From: Folioceros fuciformis
Taxonomy: Eukaryota > Anthocerotophyta > Anthocerotopsida > Anthocerotales
Direction: 5' to 3'
Assembly: GCA_049999805.1 (NCBI GenBank)
Contig: JBNGIO010006141.1
Span: 196,637-260,636 of the forward strand
Length of the DNA stretch: 64,000 bases
This document shows positions 28,460 to 38,147 of this stretch, piece by piece (within the stretch, counting starts at the first letter, position 1; every line of letters begins with the position of its first letter). The translations under genes and the position numbers were made by a program. The notes below the pieces were generated by a model. The model was given only the letters and a program-made list of their open reading frames with translations, did no database searches and was not told the origin of the DNA.

Positions 28460-28930
28460 TTCTTTGGGAGTTTAGCATGGAAGAAACTCTATGGGCGCGT
28501 AGCGTACGAAAAAATCTTATGGATTTGGAGAGACTCTTTTGGCGGACAGCAGAGGAGAGGCTCTTTGGGAGTATAGCGTAGGAGAAACTTGGGACCATGG
28601 TATGCATATGAGAAACTTAGGTTGGGAGAGTTTTGGCTTGCTGGGCCCTCAGGTTTTTTGTAAGTTTAGCATGGGAGAAACTCTTTGGGCCTACAGCAGA
28701 GGAGAGGCTCTTTGGGGGCATAGTATAGGAGAAACTTAGTTTGCTGAGGAGCTTGAGATTCTTTGGAAATTTAGCATGGGAGAGGCTTGGCTTGCTGGGC
28801 CCTGAGGTTTTTTTGTAAATTTAGTATGGGAGACTTGGGTTGCTGAGCCACCTTTGGAAGTTGAGCATGAGAGAGACTTGGGTTGCTAGGACCTGAGGTT
28901 CTTCATGGGTTTAGCATCGGAGAGACTTGG
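28460..28930. repeat. Degenerate ~45-bp repeats (GGTTCTTTGG..TTTAGCATGGGAGA)
   Basis: Recurrent blocks of TTTGGGAGTTTAGCATGGGAGAAACT and GCTGGGCCCTGAGGTTTTTTG at irregular spacing. No conserved frame. Part of a larger minisatellite mosaic reaching 30,258. Confidence 0.7.
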
Positions 28931-29098
28931 ATTGCTGGGGCATGTGGAGGAGAGGATAGGGATGAGGATGAAGTAAGTTTGTGAGATTTGGATTGCTAAG
29001 GCTGTGGAGGAGAGGACAGGGATGAGCATGAAGTAAGTTGTGAGATTTGGATTGCTAAGGCTGTGGAGGAGAGGACAGGGATAAGCATAAAGTAAGTT
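28922..29098. repeat. Three-copy ~59-bp tandem repeat
   Basis: Copies start near 28,922, 28,981 and 29,040, each containing GATTTGGATTGCTAAGG, TGTGGAGGAGAGGA and GAAGTAAGTT. The second and third are nearly identical, and the first is more diverged. Confidence 0.85.
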
Positions 29099-29289
29099 GT
29101 GTGGCTAAGTTCAATTGATCCTTTTATAGAAGGCAGTTGAGCATGGTGAAAAATAGTTTTCAGCACAGTTGTGAAGATGTGGAGGATGTCAAGGGTAATA
29201 AGCCAATTCAAATTCTAGTACCGTCTCCACAAATTCGAGTAGCGACTCCAACTATATGAGAGGCCTTGCTACCTCCACGGAGCTCATTT

Positions 29290-29440
29290 GCTCTAGCTCC
29301 TTGTTTCTGTCAGCTCCAGCCCCTTGTTTCTCTCAGCTCCCCCTTGCTACTCTCAGCTCCTGCTCTTTGATTCTTTCAGCTTCTGCTCTTTGATTCTTTC
29401 AGCTTCTGCTCCTCGTTTCTTTCAGCTGCACGTCCTTGCA
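29290..29440. repeat. ~28-bp CAGCTYCTG-TTTCTTT tandem repeat
   Basis: Five or so imperfect units of the form TTGATTCTTTCAGCTTCTGCTC. Pyrimidine-rich strand. No coding signal. Confidence 0.75.
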
Positions 29441-29689
29441 TCTTTTAGCTCCAATTCTCTCCTCGACTACTCTGGTAGTCGTGGTCAATTAATGAGCTTG
29501 GAATCGGTAGCCCTAGAGTCGCTAGGTTTAGAAGGGTGTTGTGTGCTAAGATTCTTGCTGTCGTATAATAGCTTGCTGCGAAAGTAAGCTAAGTATTCTA
29601 GTGTAGTCCATCCGATATACAACTAGTATTCACCAATATTATACAATCCAGTACTAGTATTCACCCATATTGTACCAGATCTTTGTCCA

Positions 29690-29890
29690 TGGACAAGGTT
29701 GAGAAGGGGACTTGATCCAATGTTCACAGACACGGTTGAAAAGGGTTAGAAATTGTCTGTTTAGAAACTGTATGCCCATAAGCAAGGTTGAAAAGGGCTA
29801 AAAACTGTCCGTCTATACGCATAGACTTGAACAGGGCTAGGAACTGTCTGTATGTCCATAGGCAAGGTTGAAAAGGGCTAGGATCTGCCG
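29690..29890. repeat. Degenerate ~60-bp repeats with AAGGTTGAAAAGGGCTA
   Basis: Four diverged units carrying CAAGGTTGAAAAGGGCTAG and GAACTGTCTGTATGTCCAT, in the same mosaic region. Confidence 0.7.
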
Positions 29891-29980
29891 GCCATCCAGC
29901 TGTGATGGCATCTCAAGGCACGTCTAGGAAGGTCTGTTTACTTGTAAAATGATAATTAACAAGTCTGAGGGAAGGTTAGG

Positions 29981-30258
29981 ATGGGAGAGTTTTAGGTTGT
30001 TGGGACCTGAGGTTCTTTACTGGGAGCGAGCTTTGAGTTCCAGAGACCTGAGGTTCTCTGGAAGTTGAGCATGGCAGAGATTTGGTTGCTGAGGCCTTTG
30101 ATTGTCACACCACGGGGAATGGGGAGATCTTTAGGTTGTTGAGACCTGAGGTTCTTTAATGGGAGCGAGCCTTGGGTTCTAGGGACCTGAGGTTCTTTGG
30201 AAGTTTAGCATAGCAGAGATTTGGTTGCTGAGGCCTTTGATTGTCACACCACGGGGAA
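29981..30258. repeat. 139-bp tandem duplication
   Basis: Two copies, about 29,981-30,119 and 30,120-30,258, sharing TTAGGTTGTT, GACCTGAGGTTCTTTA, GGGAGCGAGC and TTGATTGTCACACCACGGGG. The right copy ends about 135 bases from the stop of the next PPR gene. Confidence 0.85.
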
Positions 30259-30393
30259 GGGCATCCTGGTTCGCCTTGAGCGAGACCGACCATATTCTTC
30301 CCCTCCTTTCTGCAGAAAACCTATTAGTGGAATGCAATTACAGATAACCCTAGGTTAGAATTAGTACTCAGCGGAGCAGTGCTTGAGTTTTCC

Positions 30394-33009
30394 TTACGGT
30401 CGACCTTTACAAGTGCAACAGCCATTAGCGAATCTGTGCACACGGTATCCATCCCTCACGACAATGTCTCTTCGTTCAAGCCTTGACATGATCTCGGTAG
30501 AACAATGGCAGTCACTGCACATGCGGAGATTCTTCGTTACCACCAGAGGCGAGCCACCGGGCGTGTTCAAGAGACCAAACGCCAGAGCTAGTTTCTCAGC
30601 ATGACCGCAAAGCACATGCTCCTTTTCTTTCTCACCCAGTCCATTCAACACCAACTTCGTGTGAGGTACGTGGCCTCCCTCCTGCTTCAGCTGAGCATTC
30701 GTGCTGTCTACCTTGAGCGCAATATCCTCTCTTCTTTCCCCTACCAGAAATGTATGTAGCTGCTTATTCACCTCAATGCTTGCCACTGCAGGTTGTTTGT
30801 TAGCTCCTGCTCGCTTTCTTCGTGTTTCAACCCTGTCTACATCGCTCCACCTACCTGCATCTGCGTAGGCATTGGCCATGAGCACATATGCGGGTGCCTG
30901 CTGGGGCTCTAGTATAACCAGACTCTCAAAACACCTGGTGGCCCTCTCTATATCCCCATGACTTTTGCAGGCATTCAGCAAAGACGTCAGCCCCACAACA
31001 TTGCTCTGGCACTCACATGAGAGTAGCACCTTCTCTGCCTCATCTAAATGGCCCGCCCGCCCGAGAAGATCAATCATGCAATTGTAATGCTCAATAGTTG
31101 GATTGATACCGTGCTGCTCAGCCATGGAATCAAAGAGTTTGCGACCCTCATCCACTAGTCCGTCATGACTGCACGCTACTAGAAGACATGTAAAAGTAGC
31201 GTCATCAGGCCGAATGCCCGCAAGTAGCATCTCCTCAAAACAAGCTAGTGCCCTGTGGCCTTCGTCACAAGTACCATATGCGGATATCAGGGCTGTCCAA
31301 GTCACCTGATTTTTCGTTGTTAGGCTGTTGAAGACCCTCTGCGCATCGCTCAGTTTGCCACATTTTGCATACATGTCCACGAGGCAGGTACCTACCAGAA
31401 TGTTATCCAGCAGTCCTCTTTGCACGATCTGTGAGTGCAGTTGCCTGGCCTTTTGTAGGGCACCAGTGCTTGCACAAGCCTTCAGAAGGCAAGCCAGAGT
31501 CACATCGCTAGCTACAAGCAGACCCTCCTGCTCCATTTGCCCATACAGACAAAGCGCCTCTGGGCCGAGCCCTTGCTGTGCGTACCCAGCTATGAGAGCA
31601 TTCCATGTCACCACATCCTTTGTGGCCAAGCTGTCAAAGACTTGGCGTGCATCTTCCAGTTCGCCACATTTCGCATACATATTCACCAAGCAGTTGCCTA
31701 ACACAATGTTATCTGGCTGTCCTCGTTGCACAATCTGTGAGTGCAGCTGCCTGCCCTCCGGCAATGCACCAGCGTTGGCACAGGCATTCAGGAGACACAC
31801 GAAAGTAACATCGTCAGCAAAAACTAGACCCTCTCGCTCCATCTGCCCGTACAGAACAAGCGCCTCTTGACCCAGCCCATGCTGGGCATAACCAGCCAAC
31901 AGTGCATTCCATGTTACCACATCCTTCACGACCAATCTGTCAAAGGCCCGGCGTGCATCTCCCAGTTCACCACATTTTGCATACATGTTGACCACTGAGT
32001 TACCAACAAACAAGTCAGCAGAAATGCCGCTTTGCAATACATCGCTGTGCACTTTTCTGCCGGATCCCAAGTCAGCAGCAAGTGCACAAGCTTGCAGGGC
32101 AGCTGCAAAGACGTGGGCATCCGCCTTCACTCCAGACCTACGCATCTCATCGTACAGTTGTATGGCCTCGTAAGGATTCCCATGCTTGGCATATGCGGAG
32201 ATTATGGAAAACCACATGAAGGCATTTGGTTTGCGTACCCTGGTGAACACATCCATGGCGTCCTGCAGCCTACCTACACATGCATACATGCGCAAGATAT
32301 GGTTCCCCAAGTATGCGTCCGTCTGGTACCCAAGTTTAACAGTAAGATTATGAACTCGTCTTCCCGCCACCAGATCCTTCTTAGCTATACACAGTTTCAG
32401 CACGGAGTAGAACAGAGACTGAGAAATAGCAGAGTCGGTGCGCGCCAGATATTCCAGCGCTTCAACGGCCTGAGAAAGCTTCCCCTGCTGACATAACATT
32501 CTCACAGCTCCAGCCGTTACGAAGTCCAATTCCGATCCTTCACGCCTGGCAGGAGCAACCTCATCAGTAGAGCTGGACTTTGAAGCAGAGGAACCATCAA
32601 CCATGTGCGTACTCAAGGAGATGGGCTGCTCATCAACCCAAGTTGGCTCGAACCTGCTGTTGATCTTGAGGGCCCCGCCGCCGGACCCTCTATGCCGGAA
32701 ATCAGGCGAACGGGACCTCTTCTTATCTCGTGCGCTGTCCCGCAACACGGTAGGATTCCTGAAAAATTGTTGCCACACCAGCTCCTCCTCCTGGTCTTTC
32801 CCCTGCCCCTGCACCTGCTCCTTTGGACGAGCATAGCTGGAGAACTGTTCGCCAGCAACAGATTTTTTGGGAAGTAGAAGGGCTGCATTCCGGACACTGC
32901 TGTACCTCGCGGCTTGCTTGTTTCCCAATGGATGGCTCCCTCCTAGCATGCCTGAACACTCAGCATTTTTGGAAGTCCATAACTGGTCCGGTGGCCACAG
33001 TGTGGCCAT
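30394..33009 (-). CDS. PLS-class PPR-DYW:KP-like protein with degenerate PDF-like motif
   Basis: An intronless 871-residue protein starting MATLWPPDQLWT at an ATG (33,009). The PDF-like block (residues ~78-133) keeps WQQFFRNPT, RSPDFRHR and TWVDEQ, but the conserved WWDNR reads VLRDSA and LWL reads LKI, so it is partly eroded. Four PLS triplets, the shortest array among the intact DYW genes here, then P2-L2-S2, E1/E2 and DYW. The box reads KQPAVA instead of KKPAVA. HAE, CSDCH and the C-terminal CTCKGRP are intact. Predicted role: organelle RNA editing, probably U-to-C by class. It is transcribed divergently from the gene at 33,297-36,899, with start codons 287 bases apart. Confidence 0.94.
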   Translation of the reverse strand: MATLWPPDQLWTSKNAECSGMLGGSHPLGNKQAARYSSVRNAALLLPKKSVAGEQFSSYARPKEQVQGQGKDQEEELVWQQFFRNPTVLRDSARDKKRSRSPDFRHRGSGGGALKINSRFEPTWVDEQPISLSTHMVDGSSASKSSSTDEVAPARREGSELDFVTAGAVRMLCQQGKLSQAVEALEYLARTDSAISQSLFYSVLKLCIAKKDLVAGRRVHNLTVKLGYQTDAYLGNHILRMYACVGRLQDAMDVFTRVRKPNAFMWFSIISAYAKHGNPYEAIQLYDEMRRSGVKADAHVFAAALQACALAADLGSGRKVHSDVLQSGISADLFVGNSVVNMYAKCGELGDARRAFDRLVVKDVVTWNALLAGYAQHGLGQEALVLYGQMEREGLVFADDVTFVCLLNACANAGALPEGRQLHSQIVQRGQPDNIVLGNCLVNMYAKCGELEDARQVFDSLATKDVVTWNALIAGYAQQGLGPEALCLYGQMEQEGLLVASDVTLACLLKACASTGALQKARQLHSQIVQRGLLDNILVGTCLVDMYAKCGKLSDAQRVFNSLTTKNQVTWTALISAYGTCDEGHRALACFEEMLLAGIRPDDATFTCLLVACSHDGLVDEGRKLFDSMAEQHGINPTIEHYNCMIDLLGRAGHLDEAEKVLLSCECQSNVVGLTSLLNACKSHGDIERATRCFESLVILEPQQAPAYVLMANAYADAGRWSDVDRVETRRKRAGANKQPAVASIEVNKQLHTFLVGERREDIALKVDSTNAQLKQEGGHVPHTKLVLNGLGEKEKEHVLCGHAEKLALAFGLLNTPGGSPLVVTKNLRMCSDCHCSTEIMSRLERRDIVVRDGYRVHRFANGCCTCKGRP

Positions 33010-33296
33010 ATTAGGTGCAGGCTCAGCTCTCTTTCAGATGAGGCGCACGTCAAACGGTTAAAGCAGGAGGCTTCAACTTGTAACCCAAGATCCCGTTATT
33101 GTGAATAAAGCCGAGGCGATGTCCTATATCTTGGTCGTGTGAAATGACCAGGAATTGCTGGACATGGAATCAAATCGGCTGGTGAGGCAAGTTCACTTGC
33201 TTCGATGCCCAGGTTCGCTCTTATGCCAGCAACAAAAGCAGCGACAAGAGCACGAGCAGGAGTAGAAGCAAGAGGAGGAGGAGGAGGAGGGTGGTG
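33010..33296. promoter_or_regulatory. Short divergent intergenic region, candidate bidirectional promoter
   Basis: Only 287 bases separate the two divergent start codons. It must hold both 5' UTRs and core promoters, unless they extend into the genes. A purine-rich GAGGAGGAGGAGG run precedes the right-hand ATG. I see no clear TATA box. Confidence 0.5.
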
Positions 33297-36200
33297 ATGA
33301 AGGCAGGAGCCTGGCTACCTGACAGTGCACAGGGAACTGTATCCTTCAACAGAAATTACACAGCACCAGCAGCAGCCGCTGCCCAAACATTGGTTGTGGG
33401 CCGGTGTCCGGAGGGAGCAGGCAACGTGCAAGTTAGTGAGAGTGCCGAGGGTATTTCTTACCAGCACCGGGGGCTGTGCCAACCGGCGGTGAAGGATGCT
33501 TGGCAGCTGCAAGGGCCTGTTGGAACCAGCACCTGCAAGTTGACCCACCACCAGGCTGCTGGCTTGCAGGTCGGGGGAGAGCTTAGCAAGGATGTGGAGA
33601 GTTTGGAGCTGCTGGTGCAGCAGGGATTCCTCCCTCCTACCTCCCTTCTCTACTCCTTGCTCAAGAGGTGCATTGCACGCAAAGATTTGGTTCATGGGAA
33701 GCGTGTGCACGCTCTCGCTGTGGCAAGTGGAAATGGGACGAACCCTTTTGTGGGCAACCACATCATTCGTATGTATTCTTGTCATGGCATGTTGGTGGAA
33801 GCAATGCAGGTATTCACTGAACTGGATGTTCAAAACACCTTTGCGTGGGCTTCCATTATCATCGCCCATGCGGATCATGGGCAGCCCTCTCAGGCTATCA
33901 AGCTGTACCGACAGATGCGACTCTCTTGCTTGGAGCCCAATCAGCATGTATTTGTGGCAGCCATTAAAGCGTGTGCTAATGCAGGGGACTTAGTTGCCGG
34001 CAAGGACATACATTCTCATATTGTGCTGGCTGCGTATGAGCGCCAGCCCTTGATTGCCAACTCCCTCGTCAACATGTACTCAAAATGTGGGAGCTTGGCA
34101 GATGCCCGCCAAGTATTCGACAAATCGGTGATGAGAGACGTGGTGACGTGGAACACCATCATCGCAGCGTATGCTCACCATGGACATAGCCAAGAGGCCC
34201 TACGTCTGTACAAACAGATGCAGCTAGTCGGCACGACTCCACCCAATCACTTCACGTATGCCAGTGTCTTGAAAGCATGTGCCAGCATTGGTGCTGTGCA
34301 TGAGGGAAGGCAGCTCCATCTGCTACTTCGGGATAGTGGCATGGAATGTGACGTCTTTGTGGGAAGCTGCCTGGTAGATATGTATGCAAAATGCGGAAGC
34401 TTGGAAGATGCGCGCACGGTCTTTGACAAGTTGCCCAAAAGAAATGTCGTGACGTGGAATGCCTTGATTGCAGGCTATGCACACCACGGTCTCGCTGAAG
34501 AAGCCTTCAATCTCTTTGCACTTATGCAGCAGGAGGGTAGCATTCCATTGAATCGAGGCAGTCTTGCATCCCTTGCGAAAGCATGTGCGAGTGCCAGGGC
34601 CTTGCACCAAGGAAGGTGGCTCCACGCACTCATTCAGAAGGAAGGGCTAGAATCTGACTTGGTTGTTGCCAACTGCCTGTTGGATATGTATGCAAAGTGC
34701 GGTAGCTTAGAGGATGCACGTGCTGTGTTTGAAGAACTGCCTACCAGAGATGTGATAGCTTGGAATACAATGATAACGGGATATTCTCAGAACGATCTCG
34801 GTGAAGAAGCTCTACATCTCTATGCTCGAATGCAGTGCGAGGTCTGTACCCCGCCGAATCATTTTACGTTTGCTGGCCTCCTCAAAGCATGTGCTAGTAC
34901 CAGAAATCTGCATCGAGGAATGCAGATGCATGCACTCATCCAAGAGAGAGGTTTGGAAGGCGACGTCATTGTTGGCAGCAGCCTAGTGGACATGTACGCA
35001 AAATGTGGGGGCCTGGAGCTGGCTCGCCAAGTTTTTGACAGAATGCCTGCCAGAAATGTGGTGACATGGACTTCCATGATAGCAGGCTATGCCCAGCATG
35101 GGCTTGGACAGGAAGCCCTGCATGTCTTTGCAAGTATGCAACAGCAGGACGTAAGGCTATGCGATCGGGTCACGCTGTTGTGCCTTCTGAAGGCCTGCAC
35201 ATGTGTTGAAGACTTGCATCAGGGAGTGCAAGTGCATATGCTGATTCAGGATAGTGGACTGGAAACTGATTTGGTTGTCGGGAGCTCCCTAGTGGACATG
35301 TACGCAAAATGTGGGAGCTTGAATGACGCACGAAGAGTGTTTGACAAGCTGAGCACGAGAGATGCAGTGGCATGGACTGCCATGATTGCTGGATATGCCC
35401 GCCAGGGACATGGTCTAGAGGCCCTGACTCTTTATGCAACCATGCAAGACGAGGGCTTGACCCCAGCCAATCATGCGACTTGTGCTGCTCTCCTCATGGC
35501 ATGTGGCAGCTTGACAGCTTTGAGTCATGGGAAGAAGCTTCATTCCCTGATTCAGGAAAGAGGCCTGGAAACTGATGTCGCTGTGGGCAACTGTCTGGTG
35601 GATATGTACGTGAAATGCGGGAGCTTAATGGATGCTCGCAGCGTGTTTGACAAATTGTCCAGTAAAGATCTGCTGGCGTGGAATGCGTTGATTGCAGGAT
35701 ATTGTCAGCAAGGGTTGGGTCAGGAAGCCCTGGATCTTCATGAGCAAATGCGACATGAGTGCAAACACCTGGTGGTGGCCAATCATGTGACGTATGTGTG
35801 GTTGTTGAAAGCGTGTGCAAGTGTTGGTGCCTTGCATCAGGGAAGGCAGCTTCACCGCCTGATGGCCCAAGCGCAAGGACTGGAAACGGAGGTGGTTGTT
35901 GGCAATTGTCTAGTGGACATGTACGCCAGATGTGGCTGCTTAGAGGATGCTCGAAAGGTGTTGGACAGGTTGCCCTATAGAGATGTGGTGGCCTGGAATG
36001 CGTTGCTGAATGGTTATGCCAAACACAGTGAGGGGCACATGGCGTTGCAGTGTTTTGAGGAGATGTTGGGGCAAGGAGTGAAACCGGACGGGACTTCCTT
36101 CTGTTCTCTTCTGGTTGCATGCAGTCATGAGGGCCTGATCTCCGAGGGCCAGCATTATTTCACCGAGATGGTGGATGTCCATGGCATTGAGCCCACTGAT

Positions 36201-36899
36201 TACCATTACAACTGCATGGTTGATCTCCTAGGCCGTTCAGGCTGCCTGGATGAAGCGGAACAGATGTTGCACAGTGTAGCAACGGCGAATCAGGCAGTGG
36301 GCCTGACATCCTTGCTAAGTGCCTGCAAGTTCCATGGAGACGTTGAGCGTGGAAGGATGTGTTTTGAGCGTCTTACAGCACTGTGCCCCCAGGATGCGGG
36401 TGCGTATGTACTCATGGGAAATATCTACGCAAGTGCCGGCAGGTGGGACGATGTAGAGAGGATGGAAAGGCTAAGAAAAAGGGCCGGTGCTTTGAAGAAG
36501 CCGGCGAAGGCTTGCATTGAAGTGAAGGGCAAGGTGCATGAGTTCACCGTCGGGGATATGGTACCCAGTGTTGTGTCCAAGTCCAGGAGCACGAACTCGA
36601 GGATACAGGAGGAAGGAGGCCATGTGCCACACAGGGATCTGGTGCTGAGGTCAGTATCCGACAGCATGAAGGAAGATGCTCTTTGTGGACATGCCGAGAA
36701 ACTGGCATTGGCCTATGGTCTTCTACACACTCCAGATGGGACATCGCTGATGGTCACAAAGAATCTTCGAATGTGCAGTGACTGCCACAGTAGCACCAAA
36801 GTCCTGTCCCAACTTGAGAAGCGACAGATCGTAGTGAGAGACGCACATCGGGTGCACCGATTTCTGGATGGCCATTGTTCATGCAGGGATCGGTGTTGA
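33297..36899 (+). CDS. PLS-class PPR-DYW:KP protein with variant C-terminus DRC
   Basis: A 1,200-residue intronless protein. I use the ATG at 33,297 because the two codons before it are GTG. The N-terminus is unlike the other DYW genes: no MA-x-x-W-x-P-D start and no PDF-like block. Residues of the LHHQAAGLQVG type lead into about eight PLS triplets, the longest array with a DYW domain here, then E1/E2. The box is KKPAKACIEV (KP class), with HAE, CSDCH and a full ~134-residue DYW length. However, the protein ends CSCRDRC, where its neighbours end CSCKGRP and canonical DYW proteins end CSCGDYW. All catalytic residues are present. It is expected to be an organelle editing factor, and the direction of editing is less certain because of the tail. 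It is convergent with the gene at 38,148-41,441. Confidence 0.94.
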   Translation: MKAGAWLPDSAQGTVSFNRNYTAPAAAAAQTLVVGRCPEGAGNVQVSESAEGISYQHRGLCQPAVKDAWQLQGPVGTSTCKLTHHQAAGLQVGGELSKDVESLELLVQQGFLPPTSLLYSLLKRCIARKDLVHGKRVHALAVASGNGTNPFVGNHIIRMYSCHGMLVEAMQVFTELDVQNTFAWASIIIAHADHGQPSQAIKLYRQMRLSCLEPNQHVFVAAIKACANAGDLVAGKDIHSHIVLAAYERQPLIANSLVNMYSKCGSLADARQVFDKSVMRDVVTWNTIIAAYAHHGHSQEALRLYKQMQLVGTTPPNHFTYASVLKACASIGAVHEGRQLHLLLRDSGMECDVFVGSCLVDMYAKCGSLEDARTVFDKLPKRNVVTWNALIAGYAHHGLAEEAFNLFALMQQEGSIPLNRGSLASLAKACASARALHQGRWLHALIQKEGLESDLVVANCLLDMYAKCGSLEDARAVFEELPTRDVIAWNTMITGYSQNDLGEEALHLYARMQCEVCTPPNHFTFAGLLKACASTRNLHRGMQMHALIQERGLEGDVIVGSSLVDMYAKCGGLELARQVFDRMPARNVVTWTSMIAGYAQHGLGQEALHVFASMQQQDVRLCDRVTLLCLLKACTCVEDLHQGVQVHMLIQDSGLETDLVVGSSLVDMYAKCGSLNDARRVFDKLSTRDAVAWTAMIAGYARQGHGLEALTLYATMQDEGLTPANHATCAALLMACGSLTALSHGKKLHSLIQERGLETDVAVGNCLVDMYVKCGSLMDARSVFDKLSSKDLLAWNALIAGYCQQGLGQEALDLHEQMRHECKHLVVANHVTYVWLLKACASVGALHQGRQLHRLMAQAQGLETEVVVGNCLVDMYARCGCLEDARKVLDRLPYRDVVAWNALLNGYAKHSEGHMALQCFEEMLGQGVKPDGTSFCSLLVACSHEGLISEGQHYFTEMVDVHGIEPTDYHYNCMVDLLGRSGCLDEAEQMLHSVATANQAVGLTSLLSACKFHGDVERGRMCFERLTALCPQDAGAYVLMGNIYASAGRWDDVERMERLRKRAGALKKPAKACIEVKGKVHEFTVGDMVPSVVSKSRSTNSRIQEEGGHVPHRDLVLRSVSDSMKEDALCGHAEKLALAYGLLHTPDGTSLMVTKNLRMCSDCHSSTKVLSQLEKRQIVVRDAHRVHRFLDGHCSCRDRC

Positions 36900-38147
36900 C
36901 GGTGGTGTTCTTTTTGATCTGGTGACGATGTTTTTGCCCGAACACGTTCACAATCGCGTTCCCCAACATCAATTCTGACCACTGCTATTCCTATCGCACA
37001 ATTCTTTTCGGCATTGGAATTGCTGGGCTTCTTACACTGCTGCACCTGGAGGCCTGGTTGTTTGGAAGGGCGTCACTCTCGGAGTTGAGGTGAGCACCAG
37101 CAGCTCCTCATACAACCCCTATTCCCAGACCAATTTCTTGGGTCCACAGAAGGTCCGGTTGCCATACTGTGGCCATCCTTGAGAGACTGCTCTCAGAAAA
37201 TCAGCCGAAGAAAGACGACGTCAGCGTCCAGGGAGTGCGTATGAGCACACCAACCTGAGGGAGAGTGTTGAGGTACAAGGAGACTGATGGATGGCTAACA
37301 GCATCACCGTTGTAAGCATTTGCGAGGCTACCTCTTAAGGTTTGAAAGGCTGACCTGTTCCGCCAGGGAATGGCTTTCTTGTAAACTATGGGCACCTTGG
37401 GTTCCGTGTTGCCGTTGCCTTGCCTCCTATCCTGACTGTGGTGATAGGCTTTCTGTGAAAGTGTAAGCGTTGAGAGCCAGTCCAAATGTTGTGTTTACAA
37501 AAGCAATTGCAGGCTTGCGGCCACATGCTTTGTATTGCGTGTCCCGAGGTCCCTCTGTTTGCGGAGGCTCCTCAAGGCTCCCGACGACTGTGAAGGTCCT
37601 TAGACGCAATTGCTTGTGTTGCTGCGGCAGATGAGGTGCCTCGGTGCAGCAAGATCTCTGACAGGATGGATGGAAGTGGGATTGCAGGTAAGTCCTGCTC
37701 AGCCTATTACAGTACAGTGCTGTGGCAGCTTGAGCAGTGTCAGGACGAGCAGTCCTTCGGCACGACCCTTGTGGAGCTGATTGCTGCACAGTGTCAGCAT
37801 CCAGTAGCCAGTTTGCCCAGAAGACTAACACCTGCGAAACTCTCACGGAAGAGTTGTACCTTGTGCATGCGTGAAATGTGCATGTTGCCTTTGGCCTCAT
37901 GCGCTTTTTAATCGAGGGGCCCACGAAGTGGCATGATTTCGAAGTTGTGGACAGTCACCTCAGTCATGAAATTTTAGCATCCCAAAGGCCTCTGAGGCAA
38001 AAATTGCACAATATGTGCCTGTACAATGCTTAGTGCCTGACACACAGTGGTCAGTGTATTAGGAGTGGGAGGAAAGAAGGGCCCATCCATCCCCTTTGTC
38101 TTCTGTGTATGCCCTTAGTGAACACCTGAAGCACTGGCCACTACTGC
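36900..38147. other. Convergent intergenic region, no gene recognised
   Basis: 1.25 kb between two converging PPR genes. Around 37,010-37,160 there are fragments similar to N-terminal and upstream pieces of DYW:KP genes (GGAATTGCTGGGCTTCTTACACTGCTGCACCTGGAGGCC and GGTCCGGTTGCCATACTGTGGCCAT, reading on the minus strand). This suggests the remains of a lost gene start. Nothing else was recognised. Confidence 0.5.
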
